Origin: JAJFFW01 sp963922595
GTDB taxonomy: Bacteria; Pseudomonadota; Alphaproteobacteria; Caulobacterales; Parvularculaceae
Reading direction: 5' to 3'
DNA: 64,000 bases
NCBI GenBank assembly: GCA_963922595.1
Contig: CAWUIM010000006.1
Location: 1-64,000 of the forward strand
Of the stretch, positions 43,001 to 50,150 are shown one piece after another; the stretch's first letter is position 1; each line of letters starts with the position of its first letter. The notes under the pieces are model-generated. The model saw only the letters and a list, made by a program, of their open reading frames with translations. It did not search any database and was not told the DNA's origin. A program made the translations under genes and the position numbers.

Positions 43001-45817
43001 AGGCTCCGGGCTTGGCGTATCGATGAACTGAACCCCTGTCGCTCTCGATGCGCCAATATTTGATACGCGCACGTCGTAAGTCAGACATTCATCTTCAAAA
43101 ATTACCGGGTCATAGCCGCTATTTGGCTCATCTTTCTCAACGGTGAGATCGACCACTGGCGCAATGACGCTATGCGTGAGCGTGTTCGTGTTTGGAAATG
43201 CGCCAGGACCGTCTATTGCGGCCGTTGACGGGTTTTCGTCCGTTGTCGTCGCCACATTCGCGATATTGTCGATATCGAGCGGAAAGCTGGCGGCGGACGT
43301 CAGGCCCATAAAGGGATATTTTGCGAAGACGCTGAAAGACGTCTGACGGGTCTCACCGCGATTGAAACGCCCGAGAGAGCAGCGAACTTCTCCCGAGGTG
43401 AAGGAACATGATCCGCCAGGTTTCGTCGTCGATGCGCTGCCGGCGACGAAGTCAAATTTTGATGGATCAATCGGATTGGCGAAGGTGACGTCGTTCGCCT
43501 GATTAGGGCCGATATTTCGAATACTAATCGTGTAGGTCAGCTCGCGGCCCACTTGCGCCGGATTCGGCGTCACGTTTTGAGACGTGATGGTGATATCGGC
43601 CACTGGCGCTGCGCTGATCTGCGCTGTATCGCTGTTGTTGGAACCGTTTGTGTCGGTGGTGTTTGGCGATGATATCGCCGCCGTATTTGTAAAAAACACG
43701 GGCGCGCCTGAGCTGTTCAGCGGCGTATTAAATGGACGATCGACGCGCAAGAAGATGTCGCGGTCGGCGCCGGCCGCCAGGTTGGTGAATGTGCAAGTCA
43801 CGTTTGCATTGCTTATTGTGCAAACGGGCGACGCCACTGCAGCGCCGGTGTTATCGACTTCCGTAATCGTGGTGCGGTGGAGTACGCCCGATATCGTCGT
43901 GTTCAGAAATTGCGGTATCGAATCGGTAACGCGGACCGTGCGCGCCAACTCGGCGCCAAGATTTCGCGCCCGCAAGCGGATAAAATAAGAATTCTCATTC
44001 GATGCGAGAGAGACGGTTTCCGCGGTCGCGCTCGCCGCCGTCTTACCGACTGTTTTTTCAATACCAAGATCCGTCTCTTCCGTCGTAGAAAATGACGACG
44101 CCGTATCGCAATCATTGCCGGCATTATTATCCGCGGGCGTATGCGTTGACGCGGAAACGCAAGCGGAATTTGAAATTGACCCGTCAAAAGTCGAAAGAGT
44201 GGTTGTGATAATTCTGAGCTGCCGCGTGGCGCCGTTCGGAAGAACGCCAGCGCCAATACTTTCGCAGGTGACGTCATTTGCGCCAGTCGCTGCGCAATTC
44301 CACACGCCGACATTCGCCGGATCCGCGTTCGTGACCGCCAGATTCAACGTTTCATCCGTGTCGAGCGTATCCACAACCCGCAGAAACGTGGTCGTTCCGT
44401 CATAAGTCGCGTCGGCGACGCCTTCGTTACGCACTGTGATGGTGGACGTGACGTTGCTGCCCGAATTGAAAGGATTGGGCCCTTTTGATTTGCTGACACT
44501 GAGATCGGCGAAGGGCGAAAAAACCTGGAACGGCGCGCTCGCCGTGTTGTTTCCCGCCACGGGGTCATCAATCCCGGTCGGCGGCGTGACGCTCGCCTGA
44601 TTTGTTTCCGCAGACGGCGACGGCGTTTCGGCCTCGACAGTTAAGGAAAATGTCTGTGATGCGCCGTTATTCAGGGCGCCCGCGACGCACGTAACGGTCG
44701 GCCCGACCGCAGGCAAGGCGGCGTTGGCGGCGCACCCGGGCGGGACAGCCGTCACCCGAAGCGAAGACGAAAACGCGTCTACGATTTCTGCGCCGGCTGC
44801 GATGTCTTGAGGCCCGTTATTGGTAATCGTCAGGTCAACGGTCGCCGACCCGCCGCCAATGAGGATATTGGAGGGCATTGATTTAGAGCCTGAAAGGTCA
44901 GTGCCCGGCGTGACGGAAACGACCTGAGCAGCCGTATTATTCGTTCCGTCTGGGTCTGGAAAAAAGAGGGATGTCGTCTGTATGTCGCCGTTAAGCGTAA
45001 TGGATCCCGCCGTATCGCGAACAATATCGCCGCTCAGGGTGATATCGGGAAAATTCCCGCCGGACCCAATTGGTGCGCCTGTGTAGTCGCAGGTTACTGT
45101 CAAACCAGAGGTCGAGCACGACCATCCCGCGCCGCTCGCTGAACCAAAATCGAATTCGATCGCCGCCGGTAGATTAAAGACCGTGCGCGCGGCCGACGTC
45201 GCATCGGGACCGCCATTGTTGGCCGTTGCAGTGAAATCAATTGTCGATCCCGCCGGCGCACTTGGCGGGCCGGAAATCGCGAGCGTTAAATCCGCCGCCG
45301 TCTGCACTGTCACATCAAGCGTGAGTACATTATTCCCCGGGTTATTGTCGTCCGAGCTCGTTACTGTTGCGGTTGACGTGGAAGGTTGCGATGTAGGCGC
45401 GGAGTCGCGCGCCGTTGCATTGTAGATCACCGTCGTTGCGCCGATCGGCAGATTTGTGAAACTACAAGTAAGCTGCTGCGCCGCCGGGAAGGCGCCCGAG
45501 ACCGAACAGCCGGCGGGCGCCGACTTTATCTCAACATTTTGCGCAATATCGACGACCAAGCCTGCGGTGGCGGGAATGTCCGGCCCCGAAGACTGAATCA
45601 CGATTGTGAATTCGCCCTCGACCGAGTTTGGAATGGATGGCGATGGCGACGACGTATAGCTGGAGATGAAAACTTCCGTATCCGCCAATGCCGGCGTCGC
45701 TGCGCCCATGGTTAGAACGCCTAGCAGCGTCGCACGGATGGCATTGGTTTTTGGAAATTTTGCGCAAAAGCGCTTAACCTCGCCGACCATGCGGCGAGCG
45801 ATTAGATTCGCAAACAA
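37037..45817 (-). CDS. Giant DUF11/SdrD-like repeat surface protein (2926 residues)
   Basis: An exported protein of 2926 residues. The signal peptide is long (hydrophobic core ATLLGVLTMGAATPALA). Residues about 50-1240 hold DUF11-type beta repeats recognisable by phrases such as DLTLAISGPP, ADLSVSKSKGPNPF and DLQVLSKAVN. Residues 1245-2430 hold ten SdrD B-like/Cna-B-like repeats with Ca-binding-type DxNxDG starts. One more DUF11-like unit follows (about 2480-2720), then an eleventh SdrD-like unit (GKVWDDKNANG, about 2735). The last 90 residues look like a diverged OmpA C-terminal domain (SVVRVTY ... RRTALIKKRFKEYW). The start is TTG at 45817, eight bases after AGGAGGG; the ATG at 45787 has no ribosome site. 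Probably a long adhesin or matrix fibre. Substrate and partner are unknown. Confidence 0.85.
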   Translation of the reverse strand: MFANLIARRMVGEVKRFCAKFPKTNAIRATLLGVLTMGAATPALADTEVFISSYTSSPSPSIPNSVEGEFTIVIQSSGPDIPATAGLVVDIAQNVEIKSAPAGCSVSGAFPAAQQLTCSFTNLPIGATTVIYNATARDSAPTSQPSTSTATVTSSDDNNPGNNVLTLDVTVQTAADLTLAISGPPSAPAGSTIDFTATANNGGPDATSAARTVFNLPAAIEFDFGSASGAGWSCSTSGLTVTCDYTGAPIGSGGNFPDITLSGDIVRDTAGSITLNGDIQTTSLFFPDPDGTNNTAAQVVSVTPGTDLSGSKSMPSNILIGGGSATVDLTITNNGPQDIAAGAEIVDAFSSSLRVTAVPPGCAANAALPAVGPTVTCVAGALNNGASQTFSLTVEAETPSPSAETNQASVTPPTGIDDPVAGNNTASAPFQVFSPFADLSVSKSKGPNPFNSGSNVTSTITVRNEGVADATYDGTTTFLRVVDTLDTDETLNLAVTNADPANVGVWNCAATGANDVTCESIGAGVLPNGATRQLRIITTTLSTFDGSISNSACVSASTHTPADNNAGNDCDTASSFSTTEETDLGIEKTVGKTAASATAETVSLASNENSYFIRLRARNLGAELARTVRVTDSIPQFLNTTISGVLHRTTITEVDNTGAAVASPVCTISNANVTCTFTNLAAGADRDIFLRVDRPFNTPLNSSGAPVFFTNTAAISSPNTTDTNGSNNSDTAQISAAPVADITITSQNVTPNPAQVGRELTYTISIRNIGPNQANDVTFANPIDPSKFDFVAGSASTTKPGGSCSFTSGEVRCSLGRFNRGETRQTSFSVFAKYPFMGLTSAASFPLDIDNIANVATTTDENPSTAAIDGPGAFPNTNTLTHSVIAPVVDLTVEKDEPNSGYDPVIFEDECLTYDVRVSNIGASRATGVQFIDTPSPEPGFDMTFVGFTVNPVGANGGFTLKAAPGAVCTAASAATPPSCTDPVTAATISPSAGAGTGDVTCRIDPADADSALDQVEQSIFRLYFRTSEPSNIQPTSPLSFADDAAATSLEQRNDASLEANNGNNTSDETTTVLPKTDLQVLSKAVNAGATGPFNVNEPIPFDITFSNEGPSPTTQVIISDPLPAGFVFVPNAQSPAIANAVATTGAARGGAYEVTSFNCSGTGSVTCTIDGNFPPNSVTGTTDTFVLTVNARAAFPFAGPYGSNITNTATIAVGRDGSNNPIARDFDTGNNTGSTNVQIQRSAISGSVFNDADRGGATDFDTGEGISSVTLSLSGTDIYGNSINPADVTTNGAGAFTFNNLPPGTYSLVETQPNNFFDVNETAPGGNGVVNNASFSNNSAQNTISGISLGEAETLPGYLFQEFAEARLRGSIYSDLNNDGVFNSGDVGIANSQFPGGNEVRLTGTDYTGASLNLTRSVNGSGLFNFSDLPPSQAGSDYILTQINAPNGFVDGLEFDGTAVVPGTAGRALSAETITVGQVDPGDNLQNRNFGEIDEPSLSGFIYIDSDEDAVRDPGETAGLANGVLRLTGVNDLGQAIDCSITTTASGAFTFADPADSNPLCQTLRPSNAAGYTLTETPPPSLTHTGAFIGSAGGTANGVSGANTPSLGAGVTVISGIVLNPGVDAVNYDFGETGDGLLGAVYVDSNNNGIRDSGEQGIPGVDITLSGTTDTGQDVCTLIASCVVTTDANGGFSFLDIPGSNAAGYTLTEQPQSTAPLNGYGDGQETVGEVAGAPVGTAGSDVITGIVLNGGDLATGYLFGETSGGLSGFVYVDNDDNGARDGGDPPIENVTITLSGTTADGQDICTFLANLSPARTCMTQTLADGSFSFPDLPAPNSTGYTLTETQPVEFADGRESAGSPAGVVNNAAFGSAPAQNQITGIVLNPGQSGVEYGFGERGVAISGRVYVDLNRDGVDDSEGGLESVEIILRDGGGNEVARTTTGADGSYRFEGLPAGDYTVEEVQPAGYGSSTPDTVALTLPAGGTASADFGETVSTLEAKTFVDINDDGILDPGEIGLEGVSITLSGTNDAGDSVNITLITDASGDVLFTDLLSGTYTLTQTQPVGFSDGIDSAGSFGGTASGSIGDNLISSIAIPVGDDGVDYLFGEGGQVVSGTVYADVDRDGVQSADDPGIGGVTIVLRDDSGAVVETTTTDPNGFYVFRDVEAGNYTIEETQPAGYADAAENPSNNVAIIVGVGVLNQPVNFGERTASLAGSVFNDRNNDGVQDSDEPGIPNTQIRLTGTDARGASVDVTTQTDALGQWTFPGLVGGDYTVTETQPNGFDDGADFAGDAGGAVANDVISAIGLGAGQDADNYRFTEGGASAALSGTVWRDLDHDRTLDANEETLSNWVVELFLNDALIDTVTTGADGAYQFTDIAPGTGYSVQFRNPVNNAKFGGARPNESGATATDGVVSAANPGGATITPTGLFGITLAPGETVTEQSLPLDPSGVVYNSVTSDLIEGAIVTFTGPAGFDPDLHLVGGADNITQTTGADGFYQYLLLPGAPAGVYSLEVTPPVGAFNPITPSSIIPPCLGPFDVGPTPDPLLIQASNTPPQPAAAQDCTLGGAASTYFLSFTITPGASANVLNNHLPIDPILEGAIILTKATPKGSASRGALIPYTITAQSTLPGPIVDIDIIDRLPAGFKYVSGSGSVDGVATEPEQRGRDIVWPLLTFGAEQTRTISLIAVVGAGVREGTHINEAYALNVPADAVVSNVAEAPIRIVADPDVDCTDIIGKVWDDKNANGRQDDDEPGIPGARLATVRGLLITTDNFGRYHITCPEIANEKRGTNFILKIDPRSLPTGYRMTTDNPETIRLTRGKFAKMNFGAALFQVVRLDISDAAFDGGDITEKFDAAIENLVPSLEARPSVVRVTYASAGEDKKLIKRRTALIKKRFKEYWKERKGRPRLIFETETIQVEKTGGAK
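38450..42085 (-). repeat. Array of ten SdrD B-like repeat units inside the giant gene
   Basis: Ten units of about 95-140 codons, each opening with a hydrophobic-Gly-hydrophobic strand and an acidic DxNxDG-like turn. Approximate unit starts on the minus strand are 42085 (ISGSVFNDADRGG), 41716, 41325, 40907, 40523, 40115, 39830, 39483, 39185 and 38845. Units end with a block like YTLTETQP and a GxGE-type strand. DNA identity between units is low, so the array is old rather than a recent slippage product. Confidence 0.8.
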
Positions 45818-46435
45818 GATTACGACCCTCCTAATTGGCCGTGCTTCGTAATCGTGTCTCCACCACCCCCCCCAGCGATCAGCACAACCGCAAATATTTA
45901 AAGGAGAAGGTAAATACAGATAGTAAATATCCGGTTGATTAATTGGTGTACGATTAATCCGCCGATACTGTCTAAGGTAGTGTTAAAACTATGATAAAAC
46001 CTATGAATGTGCGGTAGTGAATTCTTATTTAATAGCGTTAACCGAGAAAACATGTTCGATATTACGAACATGATTAGAAAGTTAAGAAGATCTTATTGGG
46101 CGGTTAAGCGGTGACGAGCAAACAAGCAATCGCACTTCGCTTGATGGGTTCTGGTATTCGTAGACGGGTTAAAGAATGCGTGACATTTAAAAGAACGAGA
46201 AAGAGTTATTTAAACTTTGCAAATGGAGCCGCCACCAAAGAATTCCCCATTATGAAATCCTCGGTTAGGTTTCCTGCAGATTGCTTTTTACGTCACGGGA
46301 TATGCTGCAGCGACATTTGGAAGGATCTTCCGCGCAACGCAATCGAATGCCTTTCGCGAAGAGAGTCCTTGACCTTCCGGTCATGCCGAGCAATTCGTTG
46401 CGCAATCTACGTTTTTTTGCTGAGGAGCTCCCTAC
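45818..46435. other. AT-rich intergenic region with two inverted repeats
   Basis: About 620 bases between the divergent giant gene and mobA. It has a run of nine C near 45866, a GATTAAT/ATTAATC inverted repeat at 45937-45959, and the longer palindrome listed separately at 46051-46072. An open frame at 46111-46569 overlaps mobA, has no ribosome site and gives an arginine- and cysteine-rich product with no protein-like pattern, so it is not called. Promoters for both neighbours must lie here. Confidence 0.5.
46051..46072. promoter_or_regulatory. Palindrome CATGTTCG-N6-CGAACATG, possible operator
   Basis: A perfect 8-base inverted repeat around ATATTA, in the AT-rich region 235 bases upstream of the giant gene start and 364 bases upstream of mobA. 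The even arms and 6-base AT-rich centre suit a dimeric regulator. No copy is noticed elsewhere in the window. Confidence 0.5.
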
Positions 46436-47002
46436 ATGGGCCGGATTTCAGTTGTGCTCGCAGGCGGCGAAGCCAGGCGCATGGGGTATTGCGACAAGGG
46501 CGAAGCACTCCTTGGCGGGCGACGCCTGATCGATTGGGTCGTTGGCCAATTGTCCAGTCAGGTCGATGAAATCCTCATTGCGGGGCCGCACAATTATGGC
46601 TTGGCGTTCGGAAACTGCCCTGACCTTGAAGATGGTCCGCGAGGGCCTGCGGCGGGCCTGTTCTCTGCAGCCACAGAGATTTCTGGAAGACAATCCAGTG
46701 AAAAAGGCTTTTTGAGCGTTCCCGTGGACGCGCCATTCCTGCCGATTGATCTGTTCGACAAGCTGCGTCCGCCGCACGGCGCCGCTGTCGCGGCGACGAG
46801 ATCTGGTGTGCATCCGACAATTGGTTATTGGGAAGTCGATATGCTGCTGGGGTTTTTGCAGGAGAACGATGCGCCGTCGTTGAAGTCCCTTGCTAAGCAA
46901 CTCGGCGCACAGGAAATCATCTTTGAAGATGAACGCGCCTTCACCAATCTCAATTCCCAGGAGGATATTCGCAAGGCGCAAACTCTCATCAATCAAGAAT
47001 AG
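46436..47002 (+). CDS. mobA: Molybdenum cofactor guanylyltransferase MobA
   Basis: Transfers GMP from GTP to molybdopterin to make the guanine dinucleotide form of the cofactor used by DMSO-reductase-family enzymes such as SoeA. The 188-residue protein has the nucleotidyltransferase signature LAGGEARRMG with the DKGEALLGG continuation, the GPRGPAAGL block, and the acidic metal site in FLSVPVDAPFLP. The ATG at 46436 has GAGGAG 8 bases upstream. It stands alone on the plus strand, converging on the moa-moe operon. Its presence fits the nearby bis-MGD-type dehydrogenase SoeA. Confidence 0.93.
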   Translation: MGRISVVLAGGEARRMGYCDKGEALLGGRRLIDWVVGQLSSQVDEILIAGPHNYGLAFGNCPDLEDGPRGPAAGLFSAATEISGRQSSEKGFLSVPVDAPFLPIDLFDKLRPPHGAAVAATRSGVHPTIGYWEVDMLLGFLQENDAPSLKSLAKQLGAQEIIFEDERAFTNLNSQEDIRKAQTLINQE

Positions 47003-47158
47003 AGATTGTTCTTACTGTCCGTCTTCTTCGTCTGAAGAACATAAAAAAAATAGGGCTGACTGAGACGAAAAATACCGCTCGACAACGGTTTGGTCGCGAG
47101 ACATTTCAGATCAGTGAAAGCATGGTCGATCTTCTGAAGTCGATTTTCGAGCGGTCGG

Positions 47159-48355
47159 TCAGTATTGAAGACATTGAACAGCGGCGCCGGACGGCAGCGG
47201 CGGCGCGTTCGCCTCCCGGCGGATCAGCACATTTGATTTGGCGAAAACTGAAAGCAGGGAACTGTCTTGTTGTGCGTTGGGCGACACGCGCCATTGACTT
47301 TGTTCATTCAAAGTCGCCGTTCCGCGTAACCATGTCTCCCGGGGGCCATTTTTCGCGAGCGCTTCGGTTAGAGTCGTTGCGAACAGACGATCGTCGTCGT
47401 CCTGCCCTAAAGCAGCATTAACAGCGACCCGCGCGAATAAAATCGCCGTCACGAGCGCTGAGGCCGGATTACCGGGAAGGCCCAGGACAATCTGGTCGCC
47501 CATTGTTCCGAACCAGGTCGGCTTGCCGGGCTTGACCGCGACCTTTTCAAATTTGGCGACGAAGCCGCAATCGCTGAAAGCGCGCCGCATGAAATCACGG
47601 TCGCCGACGGACGCGCCGCCCAAAGGAATGAGAATATCGTAGTCCGAAGAAGTCTCGATCAAGCGTCGGATCTCGCTGAGGTCGTCGGGGATAACGCCAA
47701 GAAAGTGAGAATCCGCGCCCCAGTCGTCGAGCATTGGAAGCAATCCCGCCGGAATCGAACAAATGATATCGTCTTTGCCAGGAGTATCGCCAGGCATGAC
47801 AAGTTCATCGCCATTGGCGATGACGCCAATGCGCGGCTTTTGGTATGTGCTGACTGTGGGATTATTGCCCGCCGCCGCCAGCGCGAGGGCGGGGCCGTTG
47901 AGGATCGTTCCTTTCGCCAAAAGCTCTCCGCCTTCGAAAAAGTCGATACCTTCCCGTCTCACATGCTGGAACTGATTGGCCGATGTCGCCGCTGATTGGG
48001 AAATCTGAATGTGGTCGCCGTCGCGGTCGGCGTGTTCCTGAATAATGATGGTGTCCGCATCATCGGGAATAGGCGCGCCTGTATAAATGCGGACGGCTTC
48101 ACCGGACTTTACCGCGCCTGAAAAACGATCGCCTGCAGACGATATTCCGATAATTTTAAATACGCCCTGACGAATATCGTCATACCGTATTGCGTAGCCG
48201 TCCATGGCGGATGCGGCGAATGGCGGATGCGTGAGATTTGCGACGACGGGCTCCGCAAGGACACACCCGGCCGCCTCGCTCAGAGGAATCTCCACCGTGC
48301 CAATGCGCCGTACAGTATTGCTGATTATAGCGCGGGCTTCGTCAACGCTGATCAA
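47159..48355 (-). CDS. moeA: Molybdopterin molybdenumtransferase MoeA
   Basis: Inserts molybdate into adenylylated molybdopterin, the final step of Moco synthesis. The 398-residue sequence shows the MoeA N-terminal blocks PFAASAMDGYAI, GEAVRIYTGAPIPDDADTII and IIQEH. The MoCF-like central domain has GVIANGDELV, IPLGGASVGDRDF and KPGKPTWFG with LGLPGNPASA, and the C-terminal domain IV follows. The start is TTG, overlapping the moaC stop as TTGA. Last gene of the leftward TauE-moaA-D-E-B-C-moeA operon. Confidence 0.96.
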   Translation of the reverse strand: MISVDEARAIISNTVRRIGTVEIPLSEAAGCVLAEPVVANLTHPPFAASAMDGYAIRYDDIRQGVFKIIGISSAGDRFSGAVKSGEAVRIYTGAPIPDDADTIIIQEHADRDGDHIQISQSAATSANQFQHVRREGIDFFEGGELLAKGTILNGPALALAAAGNNPTVSTYQKPRIGVIANGDELVMPGDTPGKDDIICSIPAGLLPMLDDWGADSHFLGVIPDDLSEIRRLIETSSDYDILIPLGGASVGDRDFMRRAFSDCGFVAKFEKVAVKPGKPTWFGTMGDQIVLGLPGNPASALVTAILFARVAVNAALGQDDDDRLFATTLTEALAKNGPRETWLRGTATLNEQSQWRVSPNAQQDSSLLSVFAKSNVLIRREANAPPLPSGAAVQCLQY

Positions 48356-48861
48356 GGACGCCTCGAAGGTTCTGTGTAATGATAATCGCCCGACTTGCCG
48401 CCAGTCTTTTTGACCAAATGGATATTCTCTATCGACATGGATTTATCCACGGCTTTCAGCATGTCATAGAGCGTTAAACACGCCGCGCTGACGGCCGTAA
48501 GCGCCTCCATTTCAACGCCTGTTTGCCCCGCGACCTTGACGTGCGCTGTAAAACGGACGGCTGACAACTCAGGAACAATTTCCGATTGAACGTCGATGCT
48601 GTTTATCGCAAGCGGATGGCACAAAGGGATAATATCGGACGTCTTCTTGCCCGCCATGATCCCGGCTAATTTCGCGATCGATAAAGCGTCCCCTTTTTTT
48701 CCGCCGCCGGTCCGCACGATGTCCAACGCTTCAGCGCTCATGACGACGCGTCCCTCGGCCACCGCCGCGCGCGATGTAACTTTTTTCTCCGAAACATCGA
48801 CCATGCGCGGCGCGCCGTTTTCATCGAGGTGCGTCAGGGTGTTTTTGTCGGATTTCGCCAT
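48352..48861 (-). CDS. moaC: Cyclic pyranopterin monophosphate synthase MoaC
   Basis: With MoaA it converts GTP to cyclic pyranopterin monophosphate, the first Moco intermediate. At 169 residues it has the family length, and the hallmark blocks are present: ARMVDVSEK-like PRMVDVSEKKVT, GDALSIAKLAGIMAGKKTSDIIPLCHPL, VKVAGQTGVEMEALTAVSAACLTLYDM and KTGGKSGDY. Starts 3 bases after the moaB stop and overlaps moeA by 4 bases, so translation of the three is coupled. Confidence 0.97.
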   Translation of the reverse strand: MAKSDKNTLTHLDENGAPRMVDVSEKKVTSRAAVAEGRVVMSAEALDIVRTGGGKKGDALSIAKLAGIMAGKKTSDIIPLCHPLAINSIDVQSEIVPELSAVRFTAHVKVAGQTGVEMEALTAVSAACLTLYDMLKAVDKSMSIENIHLVKKTGGKSGDYHYTEPSRRP

Positions 48862-48864
48862 TTG

Positions 48865-49395
48865 CTATTTTTCCGAAAGACGCGGCATCAGTTCCACGAG
48901 ATTGCAGGGCCGATAGCGTGAGTCGAGCTGGAAACGAATGACGTGGTCCCATCCGTCTTTCACGGCGCCTGTGGACCCCGGAAGCAAGAAGATAAAAGTC
49001 CCACCGGCGAGCCCCGCGCAGGCGCGCGACTGCAATGTGGACAAACCGACGCTCTGATAGCTGACTTGGTGGAAGATGACAGAAAAGCCGTCAATTTCTT
49101 TGTCGAACAAGGGGCGAATCGCTTCCGGCGTAACGTCGCGGCCGGTGAGGCCCGTGCCGCCTGTTGTGATGATCACGTCAATCTGATCGTCGGCGATCCA
49201 CGCTTCGACGCATGAACGTAATTGATCGCGATCGTCGCGGAGGAGTCTTCGGTCCGCGAGAATATGCCCATCATTCTCCAGGCGCTGTTTGAGCGTTTCT
49301 CCAGACGTATCATTTTCAAGCGTGCGGGAGTCGCTGACCGTCAGGACAGCGATCCTTACAGGGGTGAATTGTAATTCTTCGTTGACGCCATGCAT
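48865..49395 (-). CDS. moaB: Molybdopterin adenylyltransferase family protein MoaB
   Basis: A 176-residue MoaB/MogA-fold protein that activates molybdopterin by adenylylation before metal insertion. The family signatures are VLTVSDSRTLENDTSG near the N-terminus, VIITTGGTGLTGRDVTPEA in the middle and IFLLPGSTGAVKDGWD near the end. No separate mogA is seen in the window, so this protein probably serves the MogA function here. Ten bases separate it from moaE. Confidence 0.94.
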   Translation of the reverse strand: MHGVNEELQFTPVRIAVLTVSDSRTLENDTSGETLKQRLENDGHILADRRLLRDDRDQLRSCVEAWIADDQIDVIITTGGTGLTGRDVTPEAIRPLFDKEIDGFSVIFHQVSYQSVGLSTLQSRACAGLAGGTFIFLLPGSTGAVKDGWDHVIRFQLDSRYRPCNLVELMPRLSEK

Positions 49396-49405
49396 TGCGG
49401 TTCTT

Positions 49406-49891
49406 TCATTGTGATTGTTCTGACCAGCGTTCGAGGTCGCGATAGTCTTCAGGACGCGGTGTAATCCATTGTCGCCCCTGCGCGGTGATTTCCTGTTTCC
49501 AAAATGGAGCCTCGGATTTGAGGTAGTCCATCATAAAGTCAACGCACTCGAAAGCGGCGCGCCGGTGAACCGCCGCCGCGGCGACCCAAACAATCGGTTC
49601 ACCGACGCCAATTTTTCCGGTCCGGTGAATAACTTTGAGACCATCAACCGGCCAGCGCTCGACGGCGCGTTGGACGACGCCGACAATTTCTGTTTCCGTA
49701 AAACCTGGATAGTGATCGACATAGAGAGAGTTGACTAAGGCGGAATTTTCAGCAGACGCCTTTGGCCGGACTTGCCCCAGGAATGATACGATTGCACCGG
49801 CGTCCGGGTATTGCGCGCGGAATCGCTCCGACTCCGTGTCGAATATAAACGGCCGGCTGGTAATCTGGACAGACGGTTTCAGGTCAACCAC
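49406..49891 (-). CDS. moaE: Molybdopterin synthase catalytic subunit MoaE
   Basis: Large subunit of molybdopterin synthase, which moves sulfur from the MoaD thiocarboxylate onto cyclic pyranopterin monophosphate. The 161-residue protein contains GAIVSFLGQVRP, VDHYPGFTE, VIHRTGKIGVGEPIVWVAAAAVHR and the catalytic lysine block YLKSEAPFWKQE. The start is GTG, with GGAGG 6 bases upstream lying inside the end of moaD, so the two subunits are made together. Confidence 0.96.
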   Translation of the reverse strand: MVDLKPSVQITSRPFIFDTESERFRAQYPDAGAIVSFLGQVRPKASAENSALVNSLYVDHYPGFTETEIVGVVQRAVERWPVDGLKVIHRTGKIGVGEPIVWVAAAAVHRRAAFECVDFMMDYLKSEAPFWKQEITAQGRQWITPRPEDYRDLERWSEQSQ

Positions 49892-49893
49892 GG

Positions 49894-50148
49894 TTAACCT
49901 CCGCTAAACGGCGGCAGGAAGCCGACCTCTTCGGGTCCATCAAGCGCAGTTTCATCACTGACGATGCGCTTGTCGACGCACATTCGAATCTCTGGACTCA
50001 TTAATGCGGCTTTCAAAGGATCATTGTTTTCCGCAAGCCATTCTATCAATCCAATACGATCTTGGATATGCGCCGGAAGTTCGACCAAGCGGTCGCATTC
50101 TCCAGCCACATCGCGAAGCGATCCAAAAAACAAAATTCGAGTTGGCAA
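49894..50148 (-). CDS. moaD: Molybdopterin synthase sulfur carrier subunit MoaD
   Basis: Small ubiquitin-like sulfur carrier of 84 residues. The C-terminus ends in EVGFLPPFSGG, the diglycine that becomes a thiocarboxylate. The N-terminal strand is MPTRILFFGSLRD, as usual for the family. The start codon is TTG, seven bases after GGAGG. It starts 2 bases after the moaA stop. Confidence 0.95.
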   Translation of the reverse strand: MPTRILFFGSLRDVAGECDRLVELPAHIQDRIGLIEWLAENNDPLKAALMSPEIRMCVDKRIVSDETALDGPEEVGFLPPFSGG

Positions 50149-50150
50149 TA

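Noticed and set aside
46111..46569. 152-codon open frame overlapping mobA
   Set aside because: No ribosome site, no protein-like pattern, and it runs 134 bases into the clear mobA gene in another frame.
47020..47055. TTCTTC/GAAGAA hairpin after mobA considered as a terminator
   Set aside because: The short stem is followed by an A run, not a T run, in the mobA direction, and the T run on the other strand precedes the stem.
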